From DASSUW01 sp963811895 (lineage in GTDB: Bacteria > Actinomycetota > Thermoleophilia > Solirubrobacterales > Solirubrobacteraceae): 64,000 nt of DNA. Position 1 is the stretch's first letter. The number at the start of each line of letters is the position of its first letter. The stretch spans positions 248,001 to 312,000 of the forward strand of contig CAWETE010000015.1 in the NCBI GenBank assembly GCA_963811895.1, written 5' to 3'. The notes under the pieces are model-generated. The model made no database searches. It was not told the DNA's origin and was given only the letters and a program-made list of their open reading frames with translations. A program made the translations under genes and the position numbers. Below are positions 34,627 to 43,842 of this stretch, piece by piece.

Positions 34627-36287
34627 TGGCCGGTCTCGTCCTCGGGCCCATGAACCGCTGGGCCAGCACCGACGAGGCCACCGTGTGGGTCGAGACCGAC
34701 GCCGCCTGCGAGGTCGAGGTCCGCGCCGGCGGCGCGACGGCGACCGCGCGCACCTTCGTGGTCGAGGGCCACCACTACGCGATCGTCCGCGTGAGCGGCC
34801 TGCCCGAGGACGCCGCCACGCCGTACGAGGTGGCGCTCGACGGCGAGCGCGTGTGGCCCGAGCCGGACAGCCGCTTCCCGCCGAGCACGCTGCGGACGCA
34901 CTCCCCGGATGGCCCCGCGCGCATCGTCTTCGGCTCCTGCCGCACCGCGTATCCGCACGAGCCGCCGTACACGCTCCAGCCCGACGAGCACGAATGCGGC
35001 CGCGAGGTCGACGCCCTGCGCGCGATCGCCTACCGGATGGCGGACTCGGACCCCGCCGAGTGGCCACACACCGTGCTCATGCTCGGCGACCAGGTCTACG
35101 CCGACGAGGTGTCGCCCGACACGCTGGAGTTCATCCGCTCGCGCCGCGACACGAGCAAGCCGCCGGGCGAGACGATCTCCGACTTCGAGGAGTACACGCG
35201 CCTGTACCTCGAGGCCTGGACCGACCCGCCGATCCGCTGGCTGCTCTCCACCGTGCCCTCGGCGATGATCTTCGACGACCACGACGTCATCGACGACTGG
35301 AACACGTCGATCGACTGGCTCGAGGAGATGCGCGCGACCGAGTGGTGGGACCGGCGTGTGGTCGGCGCCTTCATGGCCTACGCGCTCTACCAGCACTGGG
35401 GCAACCTGACCCCCGACACGCTGGAGGACGACCCGGTGTTCCAGCGCGTCCGCGAGGCGGGCGACGGCGGCGACATCCTGGCCGCGGCCGCCTACCAGTG
35501 GGACCGCGAGGTCTCCGGCGTGCGCTGGAGCTACTGCCGCGACGTCGGCAGGACCCGGATCGTGATGATCGACTCGCGCGCCGGCCGGGTGCTCACGCCC
35601 GGCGGGCGGAGCATGGTCGACGCGGGGGAGTGGCGCTGGATCACGGAGCACGCCACCGGCGGCTACGACCACCTCGTCATCGGCACCTCGCTGCCGCTGA
35701 TCATGGCGCCCGGGCTGCACTACCTCGAGGCCTGGAACGAGGCGGTCTGCGACGGGGCGTGGGGCGGGCTCGCCTCGAAGCTGGGGGAGAAGATCCGCCA
35801 GGGCGCCGACCTCGAGCACTGGCCGGCGTTCCGAGACTCCTTCTTCGCCATGTGCGAGCTGATGCGCGAGGTCGGCGCCGGGGGCCGCGGCCACGCCCCC
35901 GCCAGCATCGTCGTCGTCTCCGGCGACGTGCACCACGCCTACCTCGCCGAGGTCGGGTTCCCGGCCGGCAGCGGCGTCAGCTCGCGCGTCTGGCAGGCCA
36001 CCTGCTCGCCGTTCCGCAACCCGCTCAGCACCAAGGAGCGGCGCGGCGTCAACTTCACCTTCAGCCCCGCCGGCAAGGCCATCGGCCGCGTGCTGGCCCG
36101 CCTCGCCGGCGTGCCGCCGCCGCCGGTGCGCTGGCGCTTCCAGGACGGCGACCCGCGGTTCGACAACCAGGTGGGAACGCTCGAGCTCGACGGGCGCCGC
36201 GCGCTCGCGCGCCTCGAGCGCGCGATGCCGGCCGAGGATCACGAGCGTCCGAAGCTGGAAGTAGCGGACGAGCACTCTCTCGCCTAA
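34626..36287 (+). CDS. PhoD-like alkaline phosphatase / phosphodiesterase
   Basis: This 553-residue protein has an N-terminal fibronectin-like region (WASTDEATVWVETDA) and a PhoD metallophosphatase core: FGSCRTAY, MLGDQVYADEV, FDDHDVIDDWN and VVSGDVHHAYLAEVG hold the metal ligands. No Tat or Sec signal is seen, so it may be cytoplasmic, unlike classical PhoD. The start overlaps the fbiC stop by one base (TGATG), so it is coupled to F420 synthesis genes; whether it acts on an F420 precursor or simply shares the transcript is open. Confidence 0.82.
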   Translation: MAGLVLGPMNRWASTDEATVWVETDAACEVEVRAGGATATARTFVVEGHHYAIVRVSGLPEDAATPYEVALDGERVWPEPDSRFPPSTLRTHSPDGPARIVFGSCRTAYPHEPPYTLQPDEHECGREVDALRAIAYRMADSDPAEWPHTVLMLGDQVYADEVSPDTLEFIRSRRDTSKPPGETISDFEEYTRLYLEAWTDPPIRWLLSTVPSAMIFDDHDVIDDWNTSIDWLEEMRATEWWDRRVVGAFMAYALYQHWGNLTPDTLEDDPVFQRVREAGDGGDILAAAAYQWDREVSGVRWSYCRDVGRTRIVMIDSRAGRVLTPGGRSMVDAGEWRWITEHATGGYDHLVIGTSLPLIMAPGLHYLEAWNEAVCDGAWGGLASKLGEKIRQGADLEHWPAFRDSFFAMCELMREVGAGGRGHAPASIVVVSGDVHHAYLAEVGFPAGSGVSSRVWQATCSPFRNPLSTKERRGVNFTFSPAGKAIGRVLARLAGVPPPPVRWRFQDGDPRFDNQVGTLELDGRRALARLERAMPAEDHERPKLEVADEHSLA

Positions 36288-36373
36288 CGGCGTCTTCGCA
36301 ATGCCTTAAGACAGATGACGGGTGCGGGCGGCATGATGATGCGAGCGAACCGTCTGGAGAGGCGACGCACCTC

Positions 36374-36934
36374 GTGACCAGTAGAACCGATGCCGAGCTC
36401 ATCAGAGCGGCGAAGCAGGACCCGGAGGCCTTCCGCGAGTTCTATGACCGCTATGCGGTCTGGATCCGCTCGTGGTTCAAGCGCCATACCGGGTCCGACG
36501 TCGCAAGCCTGGACCTGACCGCGGAGACCTTCGCGCAGGCCTGGCATGCGTCGCGCCGCTTCAAGGATCTCGCAGACGGATCAGGTGCCCCGTGGCTGTT
36601 CGGGATCTCCCGCAACCTGCTGCGGCAGTACCACAAGCACAACCGCATCGAGTCGGCCGCGCGGGAGCGCCTGGGTCTCCAGGCGACCTGCGCCGGTGAC
36701 GACTACGAGCGCGTCGACGACCGCAACGAGGCCGGCGCCCTGGCGCCGCTCCTCCGGCACGCGCTGCGGGCGCTGCCTGCGGACCAGCGTCGGGCGCTCG
36801 AGCTGCGGATCGTGCACCAGCTCCCGTATGACGCGGTCGCCGGCCGCCTGGGCTGCTCCCAGAACGCCGCGCGGCTGCGTGTCTCACGCGCCCTTCGGGC
36901 GGTCACCACGCAGATCAGGAGCGCTCAGGCTTGA
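36374..36934 (+). CDS. ECF-type RNA polymerase sigma factor
   Basis: This 186-residue protein has region 2 (DPEAFREFYDRYAVWIRSWF, DLTAETFAQAW, PWLFGISRNLLRQY) and region 4 (LRALPADQRRALELRIVHQL, then RLGCSQNAARLRVSRALR). The GTG at 36374 fits the family start. No anti-sigma gene follows; instead an HxlR regulator begins 19 bp later. The 86-bp upstream gap shows no clear autoregulatory promoter that I can identify. Target genes are unknown. Confidence 0.85.
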   Translation: MTSRTDAELIRAAKQDPEAFREFYDRYAVWIRSWFKRHTGSDVASLDLTAETFAQAWHASRRFKDLADGSGAPWLFGISRNLLRQYHKHNRIESAARERLGLQATCAGDDYERVDDRNEAGALAPLLRHALRALPADQRRALELRIVHQLPYDAVAGRLGCSQNAARLRVSRALRAVTTQIRSAQA

Positions 36935-36953
36935 GCGCCACGAGAGGAGGCTG

Positions 36954-37373
36954 ATGGCAGCCCAGACGATCACCCCGATGCCAGGCGCCCATGAGCGGCG
37001 CATAGCGGAGCGAACGCGCTCCGGTCGGCTCATCCGCGACTCGATCGCGCTGCTGAGCTCGAAGTGGTCGGTCGACATCCTGCTGGCGCTCGGCGACGGC
37101 ACGCGCCGTTACCACGAGCTGCTGGAGGATCTCCAGCCGATCTCCGAGAAGGTGCTCACGCAGACGCTGCGCGGCATGGAGCGCGACGGCGTCGTCGCGC
37201 GCCGCGTGCACGCCGAGGTGCCGCCGCGGGTGGAGTACGCGCTCACGCCGCTGGGCGCCACGATGGCGCCGCCGCTGAAGGCGCTCGGCGCGTGGTCGCT
37301 CGCGCACGGCAAGCGCGTCGAGGAGGCGCGCGACCGGTTCGACGCACGGATGGCGGCCAAGCGCGCGGCCTAG
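36954..37373 (+). CDS. HxlR-family winged-helix regulator
   Basis: This 139-residue protein has the HxlR fold: LLSSKWSVDILLALGDGTRR, YHELLEDLQPISEKVLTQ, TLRGMERDGVVARRVH and PPRVEYALTPLG. The N-terminal cysteine that makes some members redox sensors is missing. A strong Shine-Dalgarno AGAGGAGG lies 5 nt before the ATG. It follows the sigma factor by 19 bp, and its stop overlaps the stop of the convergent cofE by 4 bp. Confidence 0.88.
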   Translation: MAAQTITPMPGAHERRIAERTRSGRLIRDSIALLSSKWSVDILLALGDGTRRYHELLEDLQPISEKVLTQTLRGMERDGVVARRVHAEVPPRVEYALTPLGATMAPPLKALGAWSLAHGKRVEEARDRFDARMAAKRAA

Positions 37374-38092
37374 CGGAAGAGGTCGTCGGCCAGGGCGCGG
37401 ATCAGGGCCGCCGCGCCGGCGCCGTCGTCTGACGTGACGTAGCGCTCGAGCCCGCGGATGCGAATCGCGGGCTCTCGGGTGTCCTTGCCGCGGACGAGGT
37501 CCGCGGCGGCCGCCGCCTCGTCGGCGACGGCGATCACGGTGGCGGCCAGCTCGCGGCCGTCGGCGTCGCCGCGGCCGCGCCAGTCGTCGGCCGCCACCAG
37601 GCCGGCGCAGCCGATGGCCACCTCCGCCTGGCCGAGGCGCCACGGCCGGCCGAACGAGTCGGTGATCAGCACCGCGCAGCCGAGGCTCCGTCTCAGCGCC
37701 CGGGCGGAGGCGTCGGGGTCGATCGGCAGCAGCACGAGCCTGCCGGGCGCCCCGGCGTTGGAGGCGTCGACGCCGGCGTTGGCGCACACGAAGCCGTGGC
37801 GGGTGCGGCAGATGATGCGGCCGCGGTCGGCGCGCAGGACCTCGGCGGACTCGTCGAGGATGACCTGGACGTGGCGCGCGTCCCTGCCGTGCTCTGCGGC
37901 CAGCCGCTCGGCCTCGGCGGTCGGCTCGACGGTGGCCACGTCCACCACCCGGCCCTCGGCCTTCGAGACGACCTTGTGGGCGATCGCGAGCACGTCGGTG
38001 GGGCGCAGGTCGGCGGCGGCGCCGAGCAGCGCGGCGAGGTCGTCGCCCGGCCGGACCTCCGGCAGCCCGGGGAGCGCGTCGAGGCTGATCAC
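37370..38092 (-). CDS. cofE: Coenzyme F420-0:L-glutamate ligase (CofE domain only)
   Basis: This 240-residue enzyme adds glutamates to F420-0 with GTP. Motifs: DVLAIAHKVVSKAEGRVV, RTRHGFVCANAGVDASNA, LITDSFGRPWRLGQAEVAIG and DLVRGKDTREPAI. In mycobacteria the same activity is the N-terminal half of FbiB, fused to an FMN-binding reductase domain; here that second domain is missing. The GTG start overlaps the cofC stop in GTGA. Last gene of the operon npdG-cofD-cofC-cofE. Confidence 0.9.
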   Translation of the reverse strand: MISLDALPGLPEVRPGDDLAALLGAAADLRPTDVLAIAHKVVSKAEGRVVDVATVEPTAEAERLAAEHGRDARHVQVILDESAEVLRADRGRIICRTRHGFVCANAGVDASNAGAPGRLVLLPIDPDASARALRRSLGCAVLITDSFGRPWRLGQAEVAIGCAGLVAADDWRGRGDADGRELAATVIAVADEAAAAADLVRGKDTREPAIRIRGLERYVTSDDGAGAAALIRALADDLFR

Positions 38093-38733
38093 ACCGTCGC
38101 GGCGTGCAGCACGGCGCGGGTGCGGGCGGCCGTGTCGGGGCGCGCGTCCAGCGCCGTGCGTAGCGCCGCGAGATCGGCCGGCGTGTCGACGTCGAGGCCG
38201 AGCGACGGGAGCTCGGCGACCTTGACCTCGGCGCCCGCGGCCCGCGCGAGCGCGGCGTGGCGGGCGAACGACCCGGGGCCGAACGACGGCGGCATGACCT
38301 GCGGCGGCTCCAGCAGCAGCGCGTTGGTGCCGCTGCCGTGGCGGTCGGGGACGATGACCACGCCGCCACGGCGCCCGAGCAGCGAGCTGACCTCCCGCGG
38401 ATCGATCGCCGGACAGTCGCCCGGGACGAGCAGGACGCGCCCGGCGCCCCGCACCAGCGCGGTATCCACCCCGCGGGCGGCGGCGGCCGACTGGCCGGCC
38501 TCCTCGGGGTCGTCGACCACGATCGCGCCCGCGTCCTCGGCCGCGCGGGCGGCGAGCGGCTCGGAGGTCACCACGACCACTTCGTCGATCTCGTGGACGG
38601 CGGCCAGCGCGTCGAGCACGTCGGCCACCATGGCGGCGGCCAGCTCCTCGCGCTCGCGGCCGCCAATCGCTTCGCCGAGGCGCTGCTTGGCGCGCGAGAA
38701 GGACTTGACTGGCAGGACGGCCGCGGTGCGCAC
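38089..38733 (-). CDS. cofC: 2-phospholactate/phosphoenolpyruvate guanylyltransferase (CofC/FbiD)
   Basis: This 214-residue nucleotidyltransferase has LPVKSFSRAKQRLGEA at the N-terminus, LLVPGDCPAIDP as metal/nucleotide site and LGLDVDTPADLAAL at the end. It activates 2-phospholactate or, in actinobacteria, phosphoenolpyruvate with GTP for CofD. It lies 9 bp downstream of cofD and overlaps cofE by 4 bp. The substrate cannot be decided from sequence reading alone. Confidence 0.9.
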   Translation of the reverse strand: MRTAAVLPVKSFSRAKQRLGEAIGGREREELAAAMVADVLDALAAVHEIDEVVVVTSEPLAARAAEDAGAIVVDDPEEAGQSAAAARGVDTALVRGAGRVLLVPGDCPAIDPREVSSLLGRRGGVVIVPDRHGSGTNALLLEPPQVMPPSFGPGSFARHAALARAAGAEVKVAELPSLGLDVDTPADLAALRTALDARPDTAARTRAVLHAATV

Positions 38734-38742
38734 GGCCCAAGC

Positions 38743-39621
38743 CTAACCGGCGAAGGCCAGCACCTCTCGGGCGACGCGGCGACGCGCCTCCTGGTCGCCC
38801 ATCTCGACGTCGGTGACCAACGTGGGGACCGTCTCGGCACGCTCGTCCGCCACGAGCCCGTCGAGCAGCCCGGCGTAGTGCGCGGCGATGCCGTCGGAGC
38901 TGAGCGGGTGGCCGGCCCACGCCAGGAACTCGTCGGTGGGGCCCTTGAGCACTGCGCCGCGGACGAGCGGCGAGACGGCGATGACCGGCGTCTTCATCGC
39001 TTCGCGAAGCCCCGGGACCGCGAGGATGGGGCCGATCGAGATCACCGGGTTCGACGGCCCGATCACGATCAGGTCCGCACGCTCGAGCGCCTCGAGCACC
39101 TCGACGGTCGGACGCGCGTCCTCGATGCCGCGCAGCTCGACGTCCTCGACCGGCCCGGCCGCGCGCTCGCGGATCATGAACTCCTGGAACGGGTGCCAGG
39201 TCCCGCGCGCCTTCACGTGGGTGCGCACCGGCTCGTCGCACATCGGCAGCACCTTCGCCCGCACGGCCAGCGCCTGGCGGGCCTCGTCGATCGCCTCGGT
39301 CAGCCGGGCGCCCTCGGCGAGCCGGCGGGCGCGGCGGACGCACAGCGCGAGGTCGCGGTCGCCGAGGTTGAACCAGACGTCGTCGCCCAGCTCGCGCAGG
39401 CCGTCCATCACGTTGAAGGTGTCGCCGGCCAGGCCCCAGCCGCGCTCGTCGATGCGGTCGGCGAGCCAGAAGGTGACGAGGTCGGGGTCGGGCGAGACGT
39501 GCGCGCCGTAGACCTCGACGTCGTCGGCGGTGTTGGCGATGACGACGAGCTCGTCGGCCTCGTCGAGGAGGCCGCGCGCGAGCTTGGCTCCGCCCGTCCC
39601 GCCCGCGAGCAGGACTACCAC
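38743..39621 (-). CDS. cofD: 2-phospho-L-lactate transferase (CofD/FbiA)
   Basis: This 292-residue transferase begins with VVLLAGGTGGAKLARGL, the CofD nucleotide loop, and has NTADDVEVYGAHVSPDPDLV and IGPSNPVISIGPILAVPGLR. It moves the phospholactyl (or phosphoenolpyruvyl) group to FO, the product of FbiC, giving F420-0. The start overlaps the end of npdG by 7 bp. Confidence 0.94.
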   Translation of the reverse strand: MVVLLAGGTGGAKLARGLLDEADELVVIANTADDVEVYGAHVSPDPDLVTFWLADRIDERGWGLAGDTFNVMDGLRELGDDVWFNLGDRDLALCVRRARRLAEGARLTEAIDEARQALAVRAKVLPMCDEPVRTHVKARGTWHPFQEFMIRERAAGPVEDVELRGIEDARPTVEVLEALERADLIVIGPSNPVISIGPILAVPGLREAMKTPVIAVSPLVRGAVLKGPTDEFLAWAGHPLSSDGIAAHYAGLLDGLVADERAETVPTLVTDVEMGDQEARRRVAREVLAFAG

Positions 39622-40295
39622 GGCCGGTCGGTCAGCCCGGTGAGGCGGATGCCGGCGTGCGTCTTGTAGCGGGCGTTGACGCCGATCAGCAGCGCGGTCA
39701 GCGACTCGGCGATGCGGGCCATCTCGAGCCTGCCGGCGTCGACGCAGCGCAGGCCGGGGATGAGCTCGATGTAGGCCGCTGCGCGCGCCTTGTCCTCACG
39801 GCGGTCGCCGCAGACGAGCACGTCCTCGTCGAGCGTGTGCGCCAGGTCCTTGAGGCCGGGGGCGTTGACGGTGTGCAGGGCGGCGACGACGCGGACGCCC
39901 TCGGGCGCCATCTCGGCCGCCTGCTCGGCGGCCGAGCCCTGCCAGACGCCGAGCATGCGGGTCGCCTTGCCGGACACGGCGGCGGCGAGCGGCACGGTCG
40001 CGTCGACGAGCAGCTGGCCCTCGCGCAGGTGGTTCTTGAGGTTCGTCAGCGTCTCGGACTGGTTGCGGAACGGCACGCACAGGAAGACGACCTCGCTCGC
40101 CTCGGCGGCGGGTCCGTTCTCGAGGCCCTCGATCCGCGCGTCCGGGACCTGCTCGCGGATGCGGGCGGCGGCCTCCTCGGCGCGGGCCGCGTCGCGCGAG
40201 CCGACGACGACCGGCACGCCGGCGGCGGCGAGCCGCAGCGCGAGGCCGGTGCCGAGCGCGCCGGAGCCGCCGATGACGGTCACCTGGTCGGGCAT
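39615..40295 (-). CDS. npdG: F420H2:NADP+ oxidoreductase (NpdG)
   Basis: This 226-residue reductase has a Rossmann VIGGSGALGTGLALRLA, then VVVGSRD, FLCVPF and ALHTVNAPGLKDL, matching F420-dependent NADP reductases. It exchanges hydride between F420 and NADP and so links the F420 pool made by its operon partners to general redox metabolism. TAGCCT lies 9 nt before the ATG on the minus strand. It is divergent from the SDR gene. Confidence 0.9.
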   Translation of the reverse strand: MPDQVTVIGGSGALGTGLALRLAAAGVPVVVGSRDAARAEEAAARIREQVPDARIEGLENGPAAEASEVVFLCVPFRNQSETLTNLKNHLREGQLLVDATVPLAAAVSGKATRMLGVWQGSAAEQAAEMAPEGVRVVAALHTVNAPGLKDLAHTLDEDVLVCGDRREDKARAAAYIELIPGLRCVDAGRLEMARIAESLTALLIGVNARYKTHAGIRLTGLTDRPW

Positions 40296-40324
40296 CGGCG
40301 GGGCAGGCTATACGCTGCGGCCGG
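40296..40324. promoter_or_regulatory. Compact divergent promoter of npdG and the SDR gene
   Basis: Only 29 bp separate the two start codons. On the minus strand TAGCCT (40310-40305) and on the plus strand TACGCT (40311-40316) lie 9 and 8 nt before the respective starts and abut each other, so polymerase can engage one direction at a time. Both fit the leaderless pattern. Confidence 0.5.
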
Positions 40325-41062
40325 ATGCGACTGGAAGGACGGATCGCGCTTGTCACCGGCGGCGCGTCGGGGATCGGCGCGGCGACCGCGCGGCGGCTCG
40401 CCGCCGAGGGCGCGCGCGTGTGGGTGGCCGACATCGACCTGGCGGGCGCGCAGACCGTCGCGAGCGAGATCGACGGCGCCGCGGTCGAGATGGACGTCGC
40501 CGACGAGGCGTCGGTGCGCGCGGCCGTCGTCGAGGCGGGGGAAGTCGACGTGCTCGTCAACAACGCGGGCACCGACCGCTTCGCGTTCTTCGTCAACACC
40601 GATCCCGAGCTGTGGGACTTCGTGCTGGGCGTCAACCTGCGCGGCACGATCGCGGTGACGCACGCGGTCCTGGGCGGTATGCAGGCGCGAGGGCGGGGGG
40701 CCATCGTCAACGTCGCCTCCGAGGCTGGCCGCGTCGGCTCGCAGGGCTCGGCCGTCTACAGCGCGGCCAAGGCGGGCGTGATCGGCTTCACGCGCGCGGT
40801 CGCGCGCGAGTCCTCGCGCTTCGGCGTGCGCGTCAACGCCGTCGCGCCGGGGCCGATCGACACGCCGCTGCTGAACGCCGCGCCCGAGGAGTACGGCGAG
40901 ATCGGCGAGCGGCTCAAGCAGGGGATGATCGCCGCGACCTCGATGCGCCGGATCGGACAGCCGGAGGAGGTCGCCGCCGCGATCGCCTTCCTGGCCTCCG
41001 ACGACGCCTCCTTCGTGACCGGGCAGACGATCAACGTCTCCGGCGGCCTCTCGATGGCCTGA
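40325..41062 (+). CDS. Short-chain dehydrogenase/reductase
   Basis: This 245-residue classical SDR has the cofactor loop TGGASGIGAATA, NNAGTD, a serine in NVASEAG, and the catalytic YSAAK with GFTRAVARE downstream. An acidic residue after the second strand (VADIDLA) favours NAD(H). The C-terminal INVSGGLSMA resembles BadH-like 2-hydroxyacyl-CoA dehydrogenases and 3-oxoacyl-ACP reductases. The next gene starts 17 bp later but has its own -10-like element. Confidence 0.9.
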   Translation: MRLEGRIALVTGGASGIGAATARRLAAEGARVWVADIDLAGAQTVASEIDGAAVEMDVADEASVRAAVVEAGEVDVLVNNAGTDRFAFFVNTDPELWDFVLGVNLRGTIAVTHAVLGGMQARGRGAIVNVASEAGRVGSQGSAVYSAAKAGVIGFTRAVARESSRFGVRVNAVAPGPIDTPLLNAAPEEYGEIGERLKQGMIAATSMRRIGQPEEVAAAIAFLASDDASFVTGQTINVSGGLSMA

Positions 41063-41078
41063 ACCTAGACTCTCACGC

Positions 41079-41971
41079 GTGCATGTAGCCATCCGCGAGG
41101 TGGGGCCCCGGGACGGGTTCCAGAACGAGCCGGAGGTCATCGCGACCGGCGACAAGGTGCGCCTGATCGAGGCGCTCGCCCGGTCGGGGCTGAAGCGGCT
41201 GGAGGTCACGAGCTTCGTGCGTGCCGACGTGATCCCGCAGCTCGCCGACGGGGCGGAGGTGCTCGAGCGGATCGACGTGCCCGAGGACGTCTCGCTCTCG
41301 GTGCTCATCCCCAACGAGCGCGGGCTCGACAACGCTTTGACGCTGCGCGACCGCTTCCACGAGGTCAACGTCTTCCTGAGCGCGACCGAGTCGCACAACC
41401 GGGCCAACGTGAACCGCTCCGTGGAGGAGTCGCTGACCGGGCTGGAGCGGGTCCTCGAGCGCGCGGTCTCGGAAGGGCTGCGCTGCGAAGGCGTGATCTC
41501 GGTCGCCTTCGGCTGCCCCTACGAGGGCCACGTCCCGCCCGAGCGGGTCTTCGAGATCGCGCGGCGGCTGGTCGCCGCGGGCGCGGTGGAGATCGGGTTC
41601 GGCGACACGACGGGGATGGCCAACCCGGCGCAGGTGCGCGAGTTCTTCCCGGCGGCGCGGACGGCGCTCGGCGACGACGTCGAGCTGACCGCGCACTTCC
41701 ACAACACGCGCGGGCAGGGCCTGGCCAACGTCCTGGCCGCTCTCGATGCGGGCGTGCGGAGCTTCGAGTCGAGCTTCGGCGAGCTGGGCGGCTGCCCGGT
41801 GCCGCGCGGCGCGACCGGCAACATCGCGACCGAGGACCTGGTGTCGATGCTGCACGAGATGGGCGTCGAGACCGGCGTCTCGCTCGAGCGCCTGCTCGAC
41901 GCGGCGCACGCCGCCCAGGAGGTCCTCGGCCGGCCGCTGGGCTCGCACGTGCTCACGGCCGGTCCGGTCGT

Positions 41972-41990
<19 letters not shown>
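41079..41990 (+). CDS. mvaB: Hydroxymethylglutaryl-CoA lyase
   Basis: This 303-residue TIM-barrel lyase has the start REVGPRDGFQNE, the metal/catalytic residues in FGDTTGMANP and TAHFHNTRGQGLANV, and the active-site cysteine loop GELGGCPVPRGATGN. It splits HMG-CoA to acetyl-CoA and acetoacetate in leucine and acyl-CoA breakdown. GTG start, 7 nt after TAGACT. The last 19 bp overlap murB. Confidence 0.93.
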
Positions 41991-42940
<950 letters not shown>

Positions 42941-43071
42941 ATCCGGCGCATCAGCGCTGGCCGTCACACCAATGACTCAACAGTCGCCGCTCAATCATGC
43001 GAGACTCAACGGTCAGCGAGCGGGATGGTGGCGGACCTGGGCCGGCTGGTTTCGGCTCAGTCCGCTGACGC
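42941..43071 (+). promoter_or_regulatory. Intergenic region with a direct repeat upstream of the Crp-like gene
   Basis: The gap holds two near-identical 12-mers, GACTCAACAGTC (42974-42985) and GACTCAACGGTC (43003-43014), 29 bp apart. They could be sites for a regulator of the Crp-like gene, perhaps the protein itself. No clear promoter hexamers are visible. Confidence 0.35.
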
Positions 43072-43797
43072 TTGCGACAAGGACGGGATCTGGTGCCGGT
43101 GCAGGGAGGTGGGGTAGGGCGGCTGGCGGGACGCCCATGGCGCGATGTCGAGCGCGTGCCGCTCGACGAGTTGCTCGCGGCGCTCGGCGTCGAGGAAGCG
43201 GCGCCGCCCGGCGAAGCGCTGCTGACGGTCTGGCTCGCGCCGGGTCCTTGGAAGCCGCCGGTCACGCTCGCGCGTCGCGGCGTCGTCCTGTTCGTGCTCT
43301 CCGGCGCGCTGCTGCGCTCGCGCCGCGACGCGGTCGAGCGGCGCGTCGACCTCCTGCTCGCCGGCGACGCGATCCGCATGAACGGCGAGGACGGCGCGCT
43401 CTGGCGCGCCCTGCCCGCTCAACCGGTGCGCCTGGCCGTCGTCGGGCCCCACACGGTGAAGGCGCTCGCCGGCGTGCCCGGCGCGGCCAACGCACTCATG
43501 CACGCGCTGCTGCAGCAACTCGAGCTCGAGCTCGAGCTGCGCGCTGTGGTCGGCATCCAACGCATCGAGCAGCGCATCGTCGCCTTCTTCGCGCTGCTCG
43601 CGCGCCGCCTGGGCGAGGACGTCCCCGGCGGCGTCCGCATCCCGCTTCCCCTCGAGCAGAAACGGATCGAGGAGATCCTCAGCGCGGGGCACACCCAGGC
43701 GACGATGGCCTTCCGCGCCCTGTTCGCCGCCGGCGTGCTCGTCCACGACGCCGCCGGCTGGCGCTTCCGCGAGGGGGGTCTGACCCCTCTGTGGTAG
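43072..43797 (+). CDS. Crp/Fnr-like regulator with divergent sensor domain
   Basis: The C-terminal part reads as a Crp-type winged helix (FFALLARRLGEDVPGGVRIP, TQATMAFRALFAAGVLVHD), and the centre as a degraded cyclic-nucleotide-type barrel followed by a long dimer helix (LMHALLQQLELELELRAVVG). The sensor lacks recognisable nucleotide-binding residues. The start is uncertain; a TTG/GTG later than 43072 is possible. The last seven residues (GGLTPLW) and the stop are encoded by the REPIN-like element, so the original C-terminus was probably replaced by insertion. Confidence 0.7.
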   Translation: MRQGRDLVPVQGGGVGRLAGRPWRDVERVPLDELLAALGVEEAAPPGEALLTVWLAPGPWKPPVTLARRGVVLFVLSGALLRSRRDAVERRVDLLLAGDAIRMNGEDGALWRALPAQPVRLAVVGPHTVKALAGVPGAANALMHALLQQLELELELRAVVGIQRIEQRIVAFFALLARRLGEDVPGGVRIPLPLEQKRIEEILSAGHTQATMAFRALFAAGVLVHDAAGWRFREGGLTPLW

Positions 43798-43842
43798 TAC
43801 AGCTCGAAACTGTGGCAGTACAGAGGGGTCAGACCCCCCTTA
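43772..43842. repeat. REPIN-like inverted repeat element, copy 2
   Basis: A 71-bp element with arms GGGGGGTCTGACCCC and GGGGTCAGACCCCCC plus internal CTGT-N6-ACAG units, related to the copy at 13475-13546. It lies between two convergent genes and provides stop codons to both: TAG of the Crp-like gene inside it, and its terminal TTA as the TAA of the enoyl-CoA hydratase gene on the minus strand. Its hairpin could work as a two-way terminator. Confidence 0.75.

Noticed and set aside
37370..39343. A 657-codon frame covering cofE, cofC and cofD
   Set aside because: Only the last 240 codons (cofE) are in the coding frame; the rest is a shadow of the upstream genes.
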